This document shows positions 20,311 to 31,080 of a DNA stretch of 64,000 bases, piece by piece. Position 1 is the stretch's first letter. Each line of letters starts with the position of its first letter. Position numbers and translations under genes: made by a program. The DNA is from Leptodactylus fallax (Eukaryota; Chordata; Amphibia; Anura; Leptodactylidae). The stretch lies in NCBI GenBank assembly GCA_947044405.1, contig CAMRHE010000353.1, positions 868,001 through 932,000 of the forward strand. The letters are read 5' to 3'. The notes beneath the pieces are model-generated. The model did no database searches, was not told the DNA's origin, and saw nothing but the letters and a program-made list of their open reading frames with translations.

Positions 20311-20587
20311 GGGGTTGCCCAAGAATTACAGGAGGCCAGGGAAGGTGTCCCCCGCAACTGTCTGGTCCAGCACAGAATCCGGGACGTCACTGACATACAT
20401 CACCTGTGACGTCCCATGTCCTTTCCTTAGGCCACTGAGGCCAATCAACGGGCAGGGACATGTCAGCGAGGAATTCTGCTGGAAAAAGCACCTGGGAGCA
20501 GCTGAACCGGAGTATGGGTTTGTTTTGTTTTTTTTTTTCACCTTCCCCGGCCTCCTTACGGAAAACTGTATTTCCCGGACAACCCCT
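20311..20587. mobile_element. TTAA-flanked MITE
   Basis: GGGGTTGCCCAAGAATTACA at the left and CCCGGACAACCCCT at the right, with TTAA at 20307-20310 and 20588-20591. The inner arms pair (AGGAGGCCAGGGAAGGTG with CACCTTCCCCGGCCTCCT). It shares the internal GTGACGTC/CCAATCA theme with 15770-16243. Confidence 0.78.
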
Positions 20588-20591
20588 TTAA

Positions 20592-22110
20592 CGTTTGTCT
20601 TTTAACTCAATGATGCCCAAATAATGACCTTGAGGTGCCTGATGTGTATCTGAAAAATGTATCTGGTGCAGCTAAATGATGTACAAAGATGTACCACAAA
20701 CTATTGTATGTTTAAAATGTTCCAGTGGGTGCAGCAAAGAGTGGAAACCACTTTTTATGACATGATAGAACATGGCTACAAAAAAAAAAAAAAAAAAAAA
20801 CTGTAGAAAATGCATTTGTACATGTGTTTAAATACAATAGAATACATTATTGATCCTCAGGGGAAATTAATTGGACATCAGCTCGCTAATACAATACATA
20901 GGAAAAAACAGTGATTCAGAAACATTAAGGAAATACCTGTAACAAATATAAAAGATATACATTACAATAAGAACACTATATCCATTAAAAAGTGAGATGG
21001 CTGTTGAAAAAAACTGATGTGGTTTACAAGTTTCTGCAATGAAATGACACAATGCATTTTTATTGTGTTTTCTCTCACTGTGTTATTTAAAAATGTAAAT
21101 CGCCACATTTTGTGCAGCATTTTTTTCCGCAATGTGTGAATGAGATTCACTAGGCTGGGACTGTAAAATGTTTTCTTTTTTGCTGCATTTCTGCAATGGA
21201 CAAAATCACTGTTTTCATTAGTGGTTTTAGCCAAAAGAATTTTCCACACCAGAATCTGTGACAAATACACATGCAGAATTTGTCTGAGACTTTGTTGCTA
21301 AATCTACCAAACTCATTGAGAGATATGAAATCCGCAATGAAAAATCGACAAAAAAAATTGACATGCTGCAAATTTTAGAATCAACAGTATGTCAATATCC
21401 ATGTGTAAAACAAAAATTTGCTTTGTATGCATGAGGGAAGTTCAAAGATTCATAGATTTCAATGCTACTATAATGGGCAGCAAGTGCATGTAGCCTAATA
21501 CTCTGCTCATACAGTGTATTTTTGCACATGTGGTTTTTAAAAATGGCATGTGATAATTAATTAAAAACTCATGTTTGAGGGGAAAATGGGTTTCCCAAAC
21601 ATTAGAGGGTATGATCTGGCTTGTTTATCACTGCATATTATTTACTGGTTGATTGGCACAGCCTATTAGGTGAACCCCAGTTGGAGTCTCAGCAAAATGC
21701 TACATGGGACCTACAGACTATGCTTCAGAGGTTCTCAGAGTTGCTAAGACCCTTAAAACAATTTATTATAGTAACAGATACAGTGGTGACAAGGAAGGCC
21801 ATTTGTTGACCGTTCAACCTCCCATTTTATAGTTTTGGGATTTTGTGTGTCAAACTGAATTTCCAGCGAGATTGGAAAACAAAGGGATGTCACTATGGAA
21901 AATGAAAGTGATAAATACCACATCACAACTACTCCATACTGGAGACAAGAGATGGGCGAACCCCTCAGGATTTATTTTGTTTCGGGTTCTTCTGGCTCAG
22001 GTTCCTGATTTGTTTCGGGTCAAACAAGTTTTGTTCGAACCACACCTTAAATTGGATGAAAACAGTGTAGAACACTCGCAGATCTACTAGAAACCTAATT
22101 TCTAGCTCTC
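20592..22110. other. Mostly unassigned, with small repeat remnants
   Basis: Near 20845-20870, TTATTGATCCTCAGGGGAAA looks like the complement of an L2 LINE 3' tail. 21100-21450 carries diverged pieces of the TTGCAGATTTTGCTGC hairpin family. Near 21950-22040 there is a TTCGGGTT-rich frog repeat. No gene is supported. Confidence 0.4.
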
Positions 22111-22111
22111 T

Positions 22112-22452
22112 TAGGCACCTTACAGACGACCGTGGCTGTGGTCAGTGTTCTAACCGTGTATTTCACAGATCGCACACTGACCCATTCTTTTCTATAGGTC
22201 CGTACACACGACCGTGAATTTCAGGGTCCCATGTGCAGGCCAACAGTCTGGGCCGCAAAATAGAGAAGAGGTCCTATTCCTGTCCTATTTTGCGGCCCTT
22301 GATTCCGTGGCTCCTATTCATTTAATGAAAGGAGCCGTGGAAGCACGGCCCGTGCACGGAACCACACAAGGGAAATCCCCGTGTCCCCTTTGTGCCGCCC
22401 GTACTTTTAATTCACAGCAGGCCAGTTGCAGCATGGTTGTCTGAAACCGGCC
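22112..22452. mobile_element. MITE with TTAGGC...GCCTTAG ends
   Basis: Left end TAGGCACCTTACAGACGACC and right end GGTTGTCTGAAACCGGCCTTA are imperfect inverted repeats; the internal halves also pair (TCCTATTTTGCGGCC against GGGCCGCAAAATAG). It lies directly against the next MITE. Confidence 0.6.
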
Positions 22453-22673
22453 TTAGGCTGAGGCCCCACATTGTGGAAAAGTTGCATTTATTTGTTGCAG
22501 ATTTTGCTGCGGGTTTTTGAAAGCTAGGAGCGGCTACGAAAGGAATGGGAAATATATAGAAAGTTCTTATACTTCTAGCTTCTGCTCAATCCACTTCTGG
22601 TTTGGCTCAAAATATGCAGCAAACTCTGCAACAAAAAAAAAAAGAGTTTCCGCAAAATGAGGCCTCATCCTAA
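22453..22673. mobile_element. Hairpin MITE, GGCC-end family
   Basis: Starts GGCTGAGGCCCCACATTG and ends AAATGAGGCCTCATCC. The TTGCAGATTTTGCTGC block and its complement make a long stem. It is the same family as the 17.5-18.3 kb array. Confidence 0.65.
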
Positions 22674-23039
22674 AAGTGACATTATTATACTCAGCAATGA
22701 ATCCCAAAGGATCCCACTAACTGTAATGGGGTCTGTTGGATTTACATTATTTTTTCGCCAAACATCTCTAAATGAAAAAGTCAAGAAGAAACTGCGCCAG
22801 AAAGACAACATCCAGCACAGATGCAAATGCAGCCTAATACTGCATTTTTCAGTAAAATTCAACAAATGAAACAGTTTCTACCACATGAAGTTAGTATACT
22901 GTTCAGCAAGCATAATTTCTAGCAGCTAGCACAAGTCATTTAATGCCCTAACAGTTACATTACAATAGCAAAAACCGAAACCCGAAATGGTCACTTTTTT
23001 TATTGCAGATTTTGAATTTATGGCTCAAATAGATATTAG
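22674..23039. other. No recognisable feature
   Basis: Unique-looking sequence; overlapping frames on both strands carry no domain. Confidence 0.4.
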
Positions 23040-23470
23040 AAACACATAACTCCAGTGCCTTATGTGAGTTTTAACCCTTTAGCAATCTAACACATTTTAG
23101 TCTTAAACCAGTAACATTTTATCCCTCTTTGAATTCCAGCGTTTATAACTTTTTATAGTTTATTTCAATGTAGCTTTATGAGACTTTTTGATCAGTTTTT
23201 ATTACTTTTTGTTTTTGAGAGGTGAGATGATCAGAAAACATCATTTCTGGCATCTGAATTTTAAAATATTTATCATGCAGAATAAATAACATGCTAATTT
23301 TATTTTAGGGGTTGTTACTAATGGTCTTTTTTATTTTATTTTTGTATTTATTATTTTTCATTAACAATGAGGAAAAAAGTAATTTTTGTTTTTCTGTAAA
23401 GCAACTTAGGTGCTGTGACTGCAACATATAAGGGGTTAAATGGAAAGTACGCTTCTGATTAATAATGAGG
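23040..23470. repeat. Fragment of repeat family B
   Basis: Phrases such as GACTTTTTGATCA, GAGAGGTGAGATGATCAGAA and TAATAACATG recur in diverged form at 30.99-31.08, 32.64-32.76 and 38.1-38.3 kb. This is a common frog interspersed repeat of unknown class. Confidence 0.45.
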
Positions 23471-23526
23471 GGGGTTGATGATGAACAAAAGACATTGGTA
23501 GCCCCTCCTCTGGATAATAATAATCG

Positions 23527-23795
23527 TTGATTATGTAGATAATCTGTTTTCCCTTAGTCCAAACAGCAGCACAATATGGGGTATTTCTGCCCCTGTGTGC
23601 TGGTAGGACAGGCGGAATTTTTAATTTACATAACTAATTAAGTGATACTTCCCTATAAGAGACCAAGGAGACCTCCTCTCACTATGTTAGTTATAAAGAA
23701 TAAAAGAAAAAAAAAACAACAATCCTTCCTAAAGGGGGGAAAGCTTGTGCTGCTGTTTGGACTAAGGGAAAACAGATTATCTACATAATCAACGA
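23527..23795. repeat. Inverted repeat near the DIRS remnant
   Basis: A near-perfect ~49-bp inverted repeat: TTGATTATGTAGATAATCTG...CAGCAGCACAA at 23527-23576 pairs with 23746-23795, with about 170 bp between. A further partial direct copy of AGTCCAACAGCAGCACAATA begins at about 23815. DIRS elements carry inverted terminal repeats and internal complementary regions, so this may be the 3' terminus of the element at 23.98-25.4 kb. Confidence 0.6.
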
Positions 23796-23983
23796 TTCCA
23801 CTTAAGTCCAACAGCAGCACAATATGGGACGTAGCAAGTAGATCCCCTAGGGAGGGTTCTCACTCACTACAGTACCTTATGAATGTCCAAAGGCAGTAGC
23901 CTCTGAACTATGGACATCTAACTGAACTGATAGTGTTTAACAAAGGTTAGTTGGTGGTGACCAAAAACAGCTGCACAAACTGC

Positions 23984-24560
23984 TCAAAAAGCAAGACCGA
24001 CTCTCAGCCCAGGAGGCAGACACAGATCTTTGATAAACTCGGGCATTAACCCGAGCAAAAGAAAACTGAGCTGGACTTTAATGAAAAAAATATATGGCTC
24101 TTCAGAAAAAAAAGCCTGCAACTCACGTATTCTTTTAGCTGAGGTGATAGCTAGCAAAAAGGTGGTTTGCAAGCCAGAAACTTAAGATCCACCTTCTCAA
24201 ATGGTTCCAATGGCGGGCCGCAAGGGCTAGAAAGAACTGTGGATAGATCGCAGAGTGGAACGGGAGCTGCAACCACTTACCTAAGTCTCATAGCATCCTT
24301 AAGAAATTCTGGGAATTAAGGGGTTCTGAGACAATCTTTTGCTTAAGCAGGTGGATAGGGCTGAAACCTGTACCTTCAGTGTGCCAGGGGAAAGGCCCTT
24401 ATCCAAGCGGTCATGAAGAAAATTCTGAATCATTCTCGTAGAAGGATTCGAACTATTCACTTCCTGTCTGGAGAACCACTCCTTGAAGACAATACCTAAC
24501 CTTAGGTATCTTTTATTGGTGGATTCTACTCTTGCGCATAAAAAAAGGTCTTCAGGACGA
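23984..24560 (-). pseudogene. DIRS-type tyrosine recombinase fragment
   Basis: Minus-strand translation contains FLLAITSAKRIRELQAFF, the conserved ITSARRVGELQAL-like box of DIRS tyrosine recombinases, which includes the first catalytic Arg region. The following sequence (IFFIKVQLSF) matches the usual continuation. The enzyme would integrate circular cDNA without target duplication. It lies downstream of the RT/RNase H piece on the same strand, as in DIRS elements. Frames are broken and the distal catalytic His/Arg/Tyr box cannot be confirmed. Confidence 0.7.
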
Positions 24561-25440
24561 CTTATGACAGTCCACTAGGGAGTGAGCAACCTTCAGGCTG
24601 TCAGGTTGAATCTCCTCATATCCTGACACTTCTGAGTTCCTTGGGAAACCAGGTTCTGGATTGGGGGAAGCCTCTAATAGATCTCTCGACTCATGAGCAT
24701 GAGTTGGGAACACCAAGCTCTGGTTGGTTATCACAGAGGCTTGGTCCTGTCTAACTTTCATTAATACCCTTGGTATCATGGAAAGTGGAGGGAAGATAGT
24801 CCTCCTGATGCAGTGAGCAGAATGTCTCTATCTTGGCATTGAGTGTGATCACCATAAGGTCTACTTCTGGAAGACCCCACTTCAGGGTGATCTGGTGGAA
24901 CACTCTTGATTGAGAGACCATTCTCCTGATACGGCAAGACCCCAACTCAACTGATCCGCTATTGTGTTCAAGGAGCCCTTGATGTGAACTTCGGAGAGAT
25001 GGGTCAGATCTTTCTCTGCCCAGGTGAAAACCAGACCTGCCTCCCTGAGGAGGGAGAATTATCTGATGCCTTCCTGTTTATTACAGTCACCATGTTGACG
25101 GACTGGATCTTGACAGCTCTTCCTCTGAGAAGAGGAGAAGAATGGAGGAGTGCCAGGTAAACTGCTCTGAGTTCCCTCCAGATGGATGATGTCATCCTTT
25201 CTAGCCTGCTCCAGACTCCTTGTACGGTTTTCTCGTACAGATGGGCTCCTCATCCTGAAAAGGATGCATCGATCAACAGGGTCCAAAGAGGATGGACTGT
25301 GGACATCCGACTTTCAGGTGTATCACCAATTGAGAGAAAGACGGGTTCTGGTAGAAAGTCTGACCCTCTTGTCAAGACTCAGAGGGCTATGATTTCAGAC
25401 CCCTAGTACTTCCGACTGGAGGGGACGCTTATGACATAAA
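24552..25440 (-). pseudogene. DIRS-type reverse transcriptase/RNase H C-terminal fragment
   Basis: Three adjoining minus-strand frames give the DIRS RNase H tail in order. SSIWRELRAVYLAL (near 25190) is the SS.WREL box. VFHQITLKWGLPEVDLMV (near 24880) matches the FQ...WG.PEVDLFA motif, followed by LNAKIETFCSL. IPRVLMKVRQDQASV (near 24770) matches IPRVL.KIR.D. The polymerase core is not visible, so the copy is 5'-truncated or decayed. Frame shifts occur between each block. Confidence 0.78.
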
Positions 25441-25524
25441 GTCCAAGGGATTGAATTGGCTAAGGCTGACATGAGGCCAGGACTCTCATAATTGTTCTGA
25501 TGAACATCCGACGCGTCGAGAAGA

Positions 25525-25786
25525 TATTATTATTTATTATGGTACCCTGTATAGCGCCATCATATTCCGCAGCGCCTTCATGGATATTGAAAGATATAGG
25601 GCACTGTCCCATATAGGACTTACAATCTATATTCCCTATCAGTATGTCTAAGGAGTGTGGGAGGAATCCGGAGACCCTGGAGGAAACCCACGCAAACATG
25701 GGGAGAAAATACAGTCTCCGTGCAGATGCAGTCCTTGGCAGGATACAAACCCAAGGCTGCAGTGCTAACCACTGAGCCACTGTGCC
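25525..25786 (-). mobile_element. tRNA-derived SINE
   Basis: Read on the minus strand it starts GGGCACAGTGGCTCAGTGGT (A-box-like TGGCTCAGTGG), has a B-box-like GGTTTGTATCC about 35 bases later, then the widely conserved body TGGGTTTCCTCC and GACATACTGATAGGGAATAT, and ends in a (TAA/ATA)n tail that appears as TTATTATTATTTATTAT at the left edge. RNA polymerase III promoter boxes are inferred from this layout. Confidence 0.82.
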
Positions 25787-25914
25787 CGAAGTGCTCTGAT
25801 TATCTTTTCCCTCCTTATCGGAGTTAAAGAAATTTCAGGGTGGACAGTATATACATTATACATTATACTATACCATTGTTTTATTTGATTCTTATCTAGT
25901 TGGCCTGATGAAGA

Positions 25915-25950
25915 CGTCAGTAAAGACGTCGAAACGCGTTGCCATACTTT
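25915..25950 (+). ncRNA. Hammerhead-ribozyme-like core
   Basis: CTGATGA at 25915-25921, then GACGTC...GACGTC forming a perfect 6-bp stem II, then GAAACGCGTT. CUGAUGA-stem-GAAA is the conserved hammerhead core, and the ACGCGT that follows could form a very short or intermolecular stem III. It sits just before a truncated Tc1. It may be the remnant of a Penelope-like element or retrozyme. Confidence 0.55.
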
Positions 25951-26001
25951 GTATCGCCACCTTGTGGAGTAACATTGTCATCCAATAATAAAAAAGGTTT
26001 A

Positions 26002-27332
26002 ATAAGTGAGATTTCTTGCCTTATAAATGGGGTTGGGACCATCAGTTGTGTTGTTCAGAAGTCAGGTGGATACACAGCTGATAGTCCTACTGAATGGAGT
26101 GTTAGAATTTGTATTATGGCAAGAAAAAAGCAGCTAAGTAAAGAAATACGAGTGGCCATCATTACTTTAAGAAATGAGGGTCAGTCAGTACGAAAAATTG
26201 GGAAAACTTTGAAAGTGTCCCCAAGTGCAGTGGCCAAAACCATCAAGCGCTACAAAGAAACTGGCTCACATGAGGACCGCCCCAGGAAAGGAAGACCAAG
26301 AGTCACCTCTGCTGCGGAGGATAAGTCATCCGAGTCACCAGCCTCAGAAATCGCAGGTTAACAGCAGCTTCGATTAGAGACCAGGTCAATGCCACACAGA
26401 GTTCTAGCAGCAGACACATCTCTACAACAACTGTTAAGAGGAGACTGTGTGCAGCAGGCCTTCATGGTAAAATAGCTGCTAGGAAACCACTGCTAAGGAC
26501 AGGCAACAAGCAGAAGAGACTTGTTTGGGCTAAAGAACACAAGGAATGGACGTTAGACCTGTGGAAATCTGTGCTTTGGTCTGATGAGTCCAAATTTGAG
26601 ATCTTTGGTTCCAACCACCGTCTTTTTTGTGCGACGCAGAAAAGGTGAACGAATGGACTCTACATGCCTGGTTCCCACCGTGAAGCATGGAGGAGGAGGT
26701 GTGATGGTGTGGGGGTGCTTTGCTGGTGACACAGTTGGGGATTTATTCAAAATTGAAGGAATACTGAACCAGCATGGTTACCACAGCATCTTGCAGCGGC
26801 ATGCTATTCCATCCGGTTTGTGTTTAGTTGGGCCATCATTTATTTTTCAACAGGACAATGACCCCAAACACACCTCCAGACTGTGTAAGGGCTATTTGAC
26901 CAAGAAGGAGAGTGATGGGGTGCTACGCCAGATGACCTGGCCTCCACAGTCACCAGACCTGAACCCAATCGAGATGGTTTGAGGTGAGCTGGACCGCAGA
27001 GTGAAGGCAAAAGGGCCAACCAGTGCTAAGCATCTCTGGGAACTCCTTCAAGACTGTTGGAAGACTATTTCAGGTGACTACCTCTTGAAGCTCATGAAGA
27101 GAATGCCAAGTGTGTGCAAAGCAGTAATCAAAGCAAAAGGTGGCTACTTTGAAGAACCTAGAATATAAGACATATTTTCAGTTGTTGTTTCACACTTTTT
27201 TGTTAAGTATATAATTCCACATGTGTTAATTCATAGTTTTGATGCTTTCAGTGTGAATCTACAATTTTTATAGTCATGAAAATACAGAAAACTTTTGGAA
27301 TGAGAACGTGTGTCCAAACTTGGTCTGTACTG
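26002..27332 (+). mobile_element. 5'-truncated Tc1-like element, DD38E type (Intruder-like)
   Basis: The right end reads GTGTGTCCAAACTTGGTCTG followed by TACTG and TA (27333-27334). The matching left terminus is absent: the sequence begins abruptly inside the 5' leader (GTGAGATTTCTTGCC). The copy therefore cannot transpose alone. Confidence 0.82.
26116..27168 (+). pseudogene. Tc1-like transposase, DD38E, frameshifted
   Basis: Start ATG at 26116 (MARKKQLSKEIRVAII), helix-turn-helix with RKIGKTLKVSPSAV, linker GRPRVTS, and catalytic boxes WSDESKFEIFG (near 26580), FQQDNDPKHTS (Asp codon 26854) and SPDLNPIE (Glu codon 26971). Thirty-eight residues lie between the last two catalytic positions, so it is DD38E, the spacing described for the Intruder family. 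Breaks: a one-base loss near 26325, a compensating gain near 26625, and a TGA (normally Trp) at 26980 straight after NPIEMV. The C-terminus GYFEEPRI ends at 27168. Confidence 0.88.
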
Positions 27333-27334
27333 TA

Positions 27335-27606
27335 TATTTATATAAAACATCATAAAAATGCAAAAAAGGCATGTTTCTGTGCCTGCACTATGGCCAAAAG
27401 TCCCAACCTGAAAGAAAATTCTTAAGATACTTTTAGTTAGGGTTACTAGAGCTTTGGTTTAGCTGAGACTTGCAGATGAAATAAGGTAACGTAACTGTAC
27501 TCATATTGAGCTCACTGGTCAAAAAGAAATCTGAAAAAAAGGGTCTGTACACTGATAAATATTTTCACACAAACAACATTAACATTTAGCTGTAGTAGTT
27601 TTTAAA
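27335..27606. other. No recognisable feature
   Basis: Short AT-rich spacer between the DD38E element and the next MITE. Confidence 0.4.
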
Positions 27607-27610
27607 TTAA

Positions 27611-27920
27611 AGGGGTTGTCCAGGAATATGGATTTTATGGCCTACCTTAGGAGAGGCATAAATATATGATGAGATATTTATGGCTTTTCATAAGGCCACA
27701 TTCAGATGAGGTGCCATTTTTCACATCCGTCTTGCTCCGAGGGGCACCCGTTTTCAGGGATCGCCCATACATTACGGTGTATGGATGGATCTTTGAAAAC
27801 GGACAAAGATAGGACATGATCTATGTCTTGACGGTCTGTTGCAATGCACTTCCGAAAAAAAAAAAAGTCATGTGAAATGTGAATAGCCCCCACTCACTGT
27901 TGTAGAATTTAATGACATTC

Positions 27921-27952
<32 letters not shown>

Positions 27953-28034
27953 ACACGTCACACAGCCATTAATCACTGTTGTGTGGATGTAGCTTAGGGC
28001 TACAACATAAAATCCATATTCCTGGACAACTCCT
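27611..28034. mobile_element. TTAA-flanked MITE with long terminal inverted repeats
   Basis: AGGGGTTGTCCAGGAATATG at the left and CATATTCCTGGACAACTCCT at the right; TTAA at 27607-27610 and 28035-28038. An A-run near 27925-27950 lies in the middle. Confidence 0.87.
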
Positions 28035-28104
28035 TTAAAATACATTGTGGGAATAATTTAGTGTAACCTTCACAATCAATTAGATTTTTTCACAATGAGA
28101 TTTT

Positions 28105-30592
28105 TTCACAGCAAATGACCACGCTTTCAAAGAAATATGAAATTGTGGTCATGGGAGACTTTAATTACCCAGATATTCATTGGGAAACTCACACAGCTAC
28201 GAGTAAAAGCTCTATCAAATTTTTATCCTCTCTAGCAGACAACTTCATTGCCCAGTTAGTAGAAAAAAACACGAGAGGAACATCCATTCTGGACCTAGTT
28301 TTAACTAATAAGGAGGACATGGTTAAGGAATTAAGGATAGCAGGGACATTGGGATTCAGCGATCATGCTATACTCGAGTTTGGGGTTGTAAGAAGAAGAA
28401 GACCTGAGAAGACAAAGACTAGAAGGCTCGATTTTAGTAGGGCAGATTTTAGGGGCCTAAAGGTAAGGGTTAGTAGAATTCCATGGCGAAAAATCCTTAA
28501 GCACAAAAATGCACATGAAGGGCGGGAAATTTTCCGTAAGGAAATCATTAATGCACAGGAACTAACAATACCTAGAAGGAAGAAAAATGGGAATCACCTA
28601 AAAACACCAGGATGGATGACCAAAAAATTACATAACCTACTAAAAAAGAAAAAGGAAACATACAACAAGTGGAAGATGGGAGCTATATCTAAGGGAGAGT
28701 ATACAGCAGTTTGCAGACTCTGCAAGATAAGCATTAAAAAAGCTAAGGCTGAATACGAATTGAAGCTTGCAAAAGAGGTTAAGAGTAAGGTAAAAGGTTT
28801 TGGGGGATATGTTAAGAGCAAAAGAAAAATGAAGGAAACCATTGGAGTCCTGAAGAACGATAAGGGTGAAAAAGTTAACATGGTGGATCAGCAGGTGGAG
28901 TTACTAAATTCATATTTTGTATCCGTCTTTTCCCAAGAAATGGATGGAAATATCAACATTAATGGTGATAGTGATGAGGGGAAAGAGGACTCCAAGCTGA
29001 TTATAAGTGAAGGTTTGGTAAGAGAACACTTAGCTAAGATTAAGGAAACCAAGTCCCCAGGACCAGATGATTTACACCCTAGATTTTTTAAAGAATTAGC
29101 AGAGGAAATAACAGAATCCCTTGCAATAATCTTTAATAAGTCATGGGAAACAGGAGTGGTCCCTCTAGATTGGAAAAGGGCAAATGTGGTCCCCATCTAC
29201 AAAAAGGGGAATAGGGACGACTCAGGAAATTATAGGCCGGTAAGTCTGACCTCGATAGTAGGAAAAATCTTTGAGCAAATTGTTAAAGAACATTTAATTA
29301 GGTACCTGGATGGGAAGGCTTTAATTAATCAGAGCCAGCACGGCTTTATGCCCAATAAATCTTGTCAGACTAACCTGATTTCCTTCTACAATAAAATCAC
29401 TGAATGGTTGGACCAGGGGAATGCAGTGGACATAGTATATCTTGACTTTAGTAAGGCCTTTGATAAAGTATCACATAACATTCTTATTGAAAAAATGATC
29501 AAGTATGGCTTTGATAAAAAATCAGTGAGGTGGGTTCACAATTGGCTTAAAGATCGGGCACAACGAGTAATTCTAAATGGCTATACATCAAACTCGAAGA
29601 AAGTAAAAAGTGGGGTGCCGCAGGGCTCTGTCCTGGGCCCAGTACTTTTTAATATTTTTATAAATGATCTGGATGATGGGATTATTGGGGAACTAATAAA
29701 ATTTGCAGATGATACAAAGATAGGAGGAATAGCCGACACTAGAGAGGAGAGAGAGTGTATTCAAAAGGACTTAGACACACTGGAACAATGGGCTGAGGTG
29801 AACAAAATGGTATTTAACAGGGACAAATGCAAGGTCCTACATCTAGGTAACAGAAATGCAAGAGGCATATATAGTATGGGAGGAATAGAACTAAGTGAGA
29901 GTACAGGGGAAAAGGATTTGGGCATAATAATAGATCACAAATTCAACATGAGTCAACAGTGCGATGCGGTGGCAAAAAAGGCTAATAAAATTCTAGGATG
30001 TATCAAGACGAGCATTGAAGCTAGATCAAGAGAGGTAATTATTCCGCTGTACTCTGCCCTGGTCAGACCCCACCTGGAATACTGTGTACAGTTCTGGGCG
30101 CCACAATTTAAGAAAGACATCGATTTATTGGAGCAGGTCCAGAGAAGAGCAACCAAAATGGTGGAAGGTCTACAAACCATGTCCTACGAGGAAAGGCTAA
30201 AAGAATTGGGATTGCTTAGTTTGCAGAAGAGAAGGCTAAAGGGAGACTTAATAGCGGTATTTAAATATCTGAAAGGTTGTCACAGTGCAGAGGGATATAA
30301 TCTTTTTATTATTAGCAGAAGGAAGCACGAGAAGTAATGGGATGAAACTAAGGGGAAGGAGATTCAGATTAGATATTAGGAAAAACTTTTTAACAGTAAG
30401 GGTAGTGACGGAGTGGAATAGGCTGCCACGGGAGGTAGTGAGTTCTTCATCAATTGAAATTTTTAAGTGGAAACTGGATAGATACATAGCTGGGATGATT
30501 TAGGAAATCCTGCTTTTGCAGGGGGTTGGACTTGATGGCCCTTGAGGTCCCTTCCAACTCAAACAAAACAAAACAAAACAAAAAAAAATGGT
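28105..30592 (+). mobile_element. CR1-like LINE, 5'-truncated
   Basis: Contains the C-terminal half of the endonuclease, the full reverse transcriptase and a 3' UTR with GGGGGTTGGACTTGATGGCC and CTTGAGGTCCCTTCCAACTC, which is typical CR1 wording. It ends in a short (AAAAC)n tail at 30559-30590. ORF1 and the first part of the endonuclease are missing. Confidence 0.9.
28115..30337 (+). CDS. CR1 ORF2: partial endonuclease plus reverse transcriptase
   Basis: Enzyme for target-primed reverse transcription. Open for 740 codons. Begins inside an AP-type endonuclease: VVMGDFNYPDIHW (residues ~11-23, catalytic Asp/Asn) and LGFSDHAILEF (~89-99, catalytic Asp/His). Reverse transcriptase blocks follow: KSPGPDDLHPRFFKEL, VVPLDWKRANVVPIYKKG, YRPVSLTS, VYLDFSKAFDKVSH, SGVPQGSVLGPVLFNIFI and KFADDTK with the catalytic FADD at 530-533. 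The conserved C-terminus (SNGMKLRGRRFRLDIRKNF to LDRYIAGMI) continues in another frame from about 30285 to 30503, so a small indel near 30300 breaks the end. The ATG at 28115 is simply the first in a truncated copy. Confidence 0.9.
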   Translation: MTTLSKKYEIVVMGDFNYPDIHWETHTATSKSSIKFLSSLADNFIAQLVEKNTRGTSILDLVLTNKEDMVKELRIAGTLGFSDHAILEFGVVRRRRPEKTKTRRLDFSRADFRGLKVRVSRIPWRKILKHKNAHEGREIFRKEIINAQELTIPRRKKNGNHLKTPGWMTKKLHNLLKKKKETYNKWKMGAISKGEYTAVCRLCKISIKKAKAEYELKLAKEVKSKVKGFGGYVKSKRKMKETIGVLKNDKGEKVNMVDQQVELLNSYFVSVFSQEMDGNININGDSDEGKEDSKLIISEGLVREHLAKIKETKSPGPDDLHPRFFKELAEEITESLAIIFNKSWETGVVPLDWKRANVVPIYKKGNRDDSGNYRPVSLTSIVGKIFEQIVKEHLIRYLDGKALINQSQHGFMPNKSCQTNLISFYNKITEWLDQGNAVDIVYLDFSKAFDKVSHNILIEKMIKYGFDKKSVRWVHNWLKDRAQRVILNGYTSNSKKVKSGVPQGSVLGPVLFNIFINDLDDGIIGELIKFADDTKIGGIADTREERECIQKDLDTLEQWAEVNKMVFNRDKCKVLHLGNRNARGIYSMGGIELSESTGEKDLGIIIDHKFNMSQQCDAVAKKANKILGCIKTSIEARSREVIIPLYSALVRPHLEYCVQFWAPQFKKDIDLLEQVQRRATKMVEGLQTMSYEERLKELGLLSLQKRRLKGDLIAVFKYLKGCHSAEGYNLFIISRRKHEK

Positions 30593-31078
<486 letters not shown>

Positions 31079-31080
31079 TA

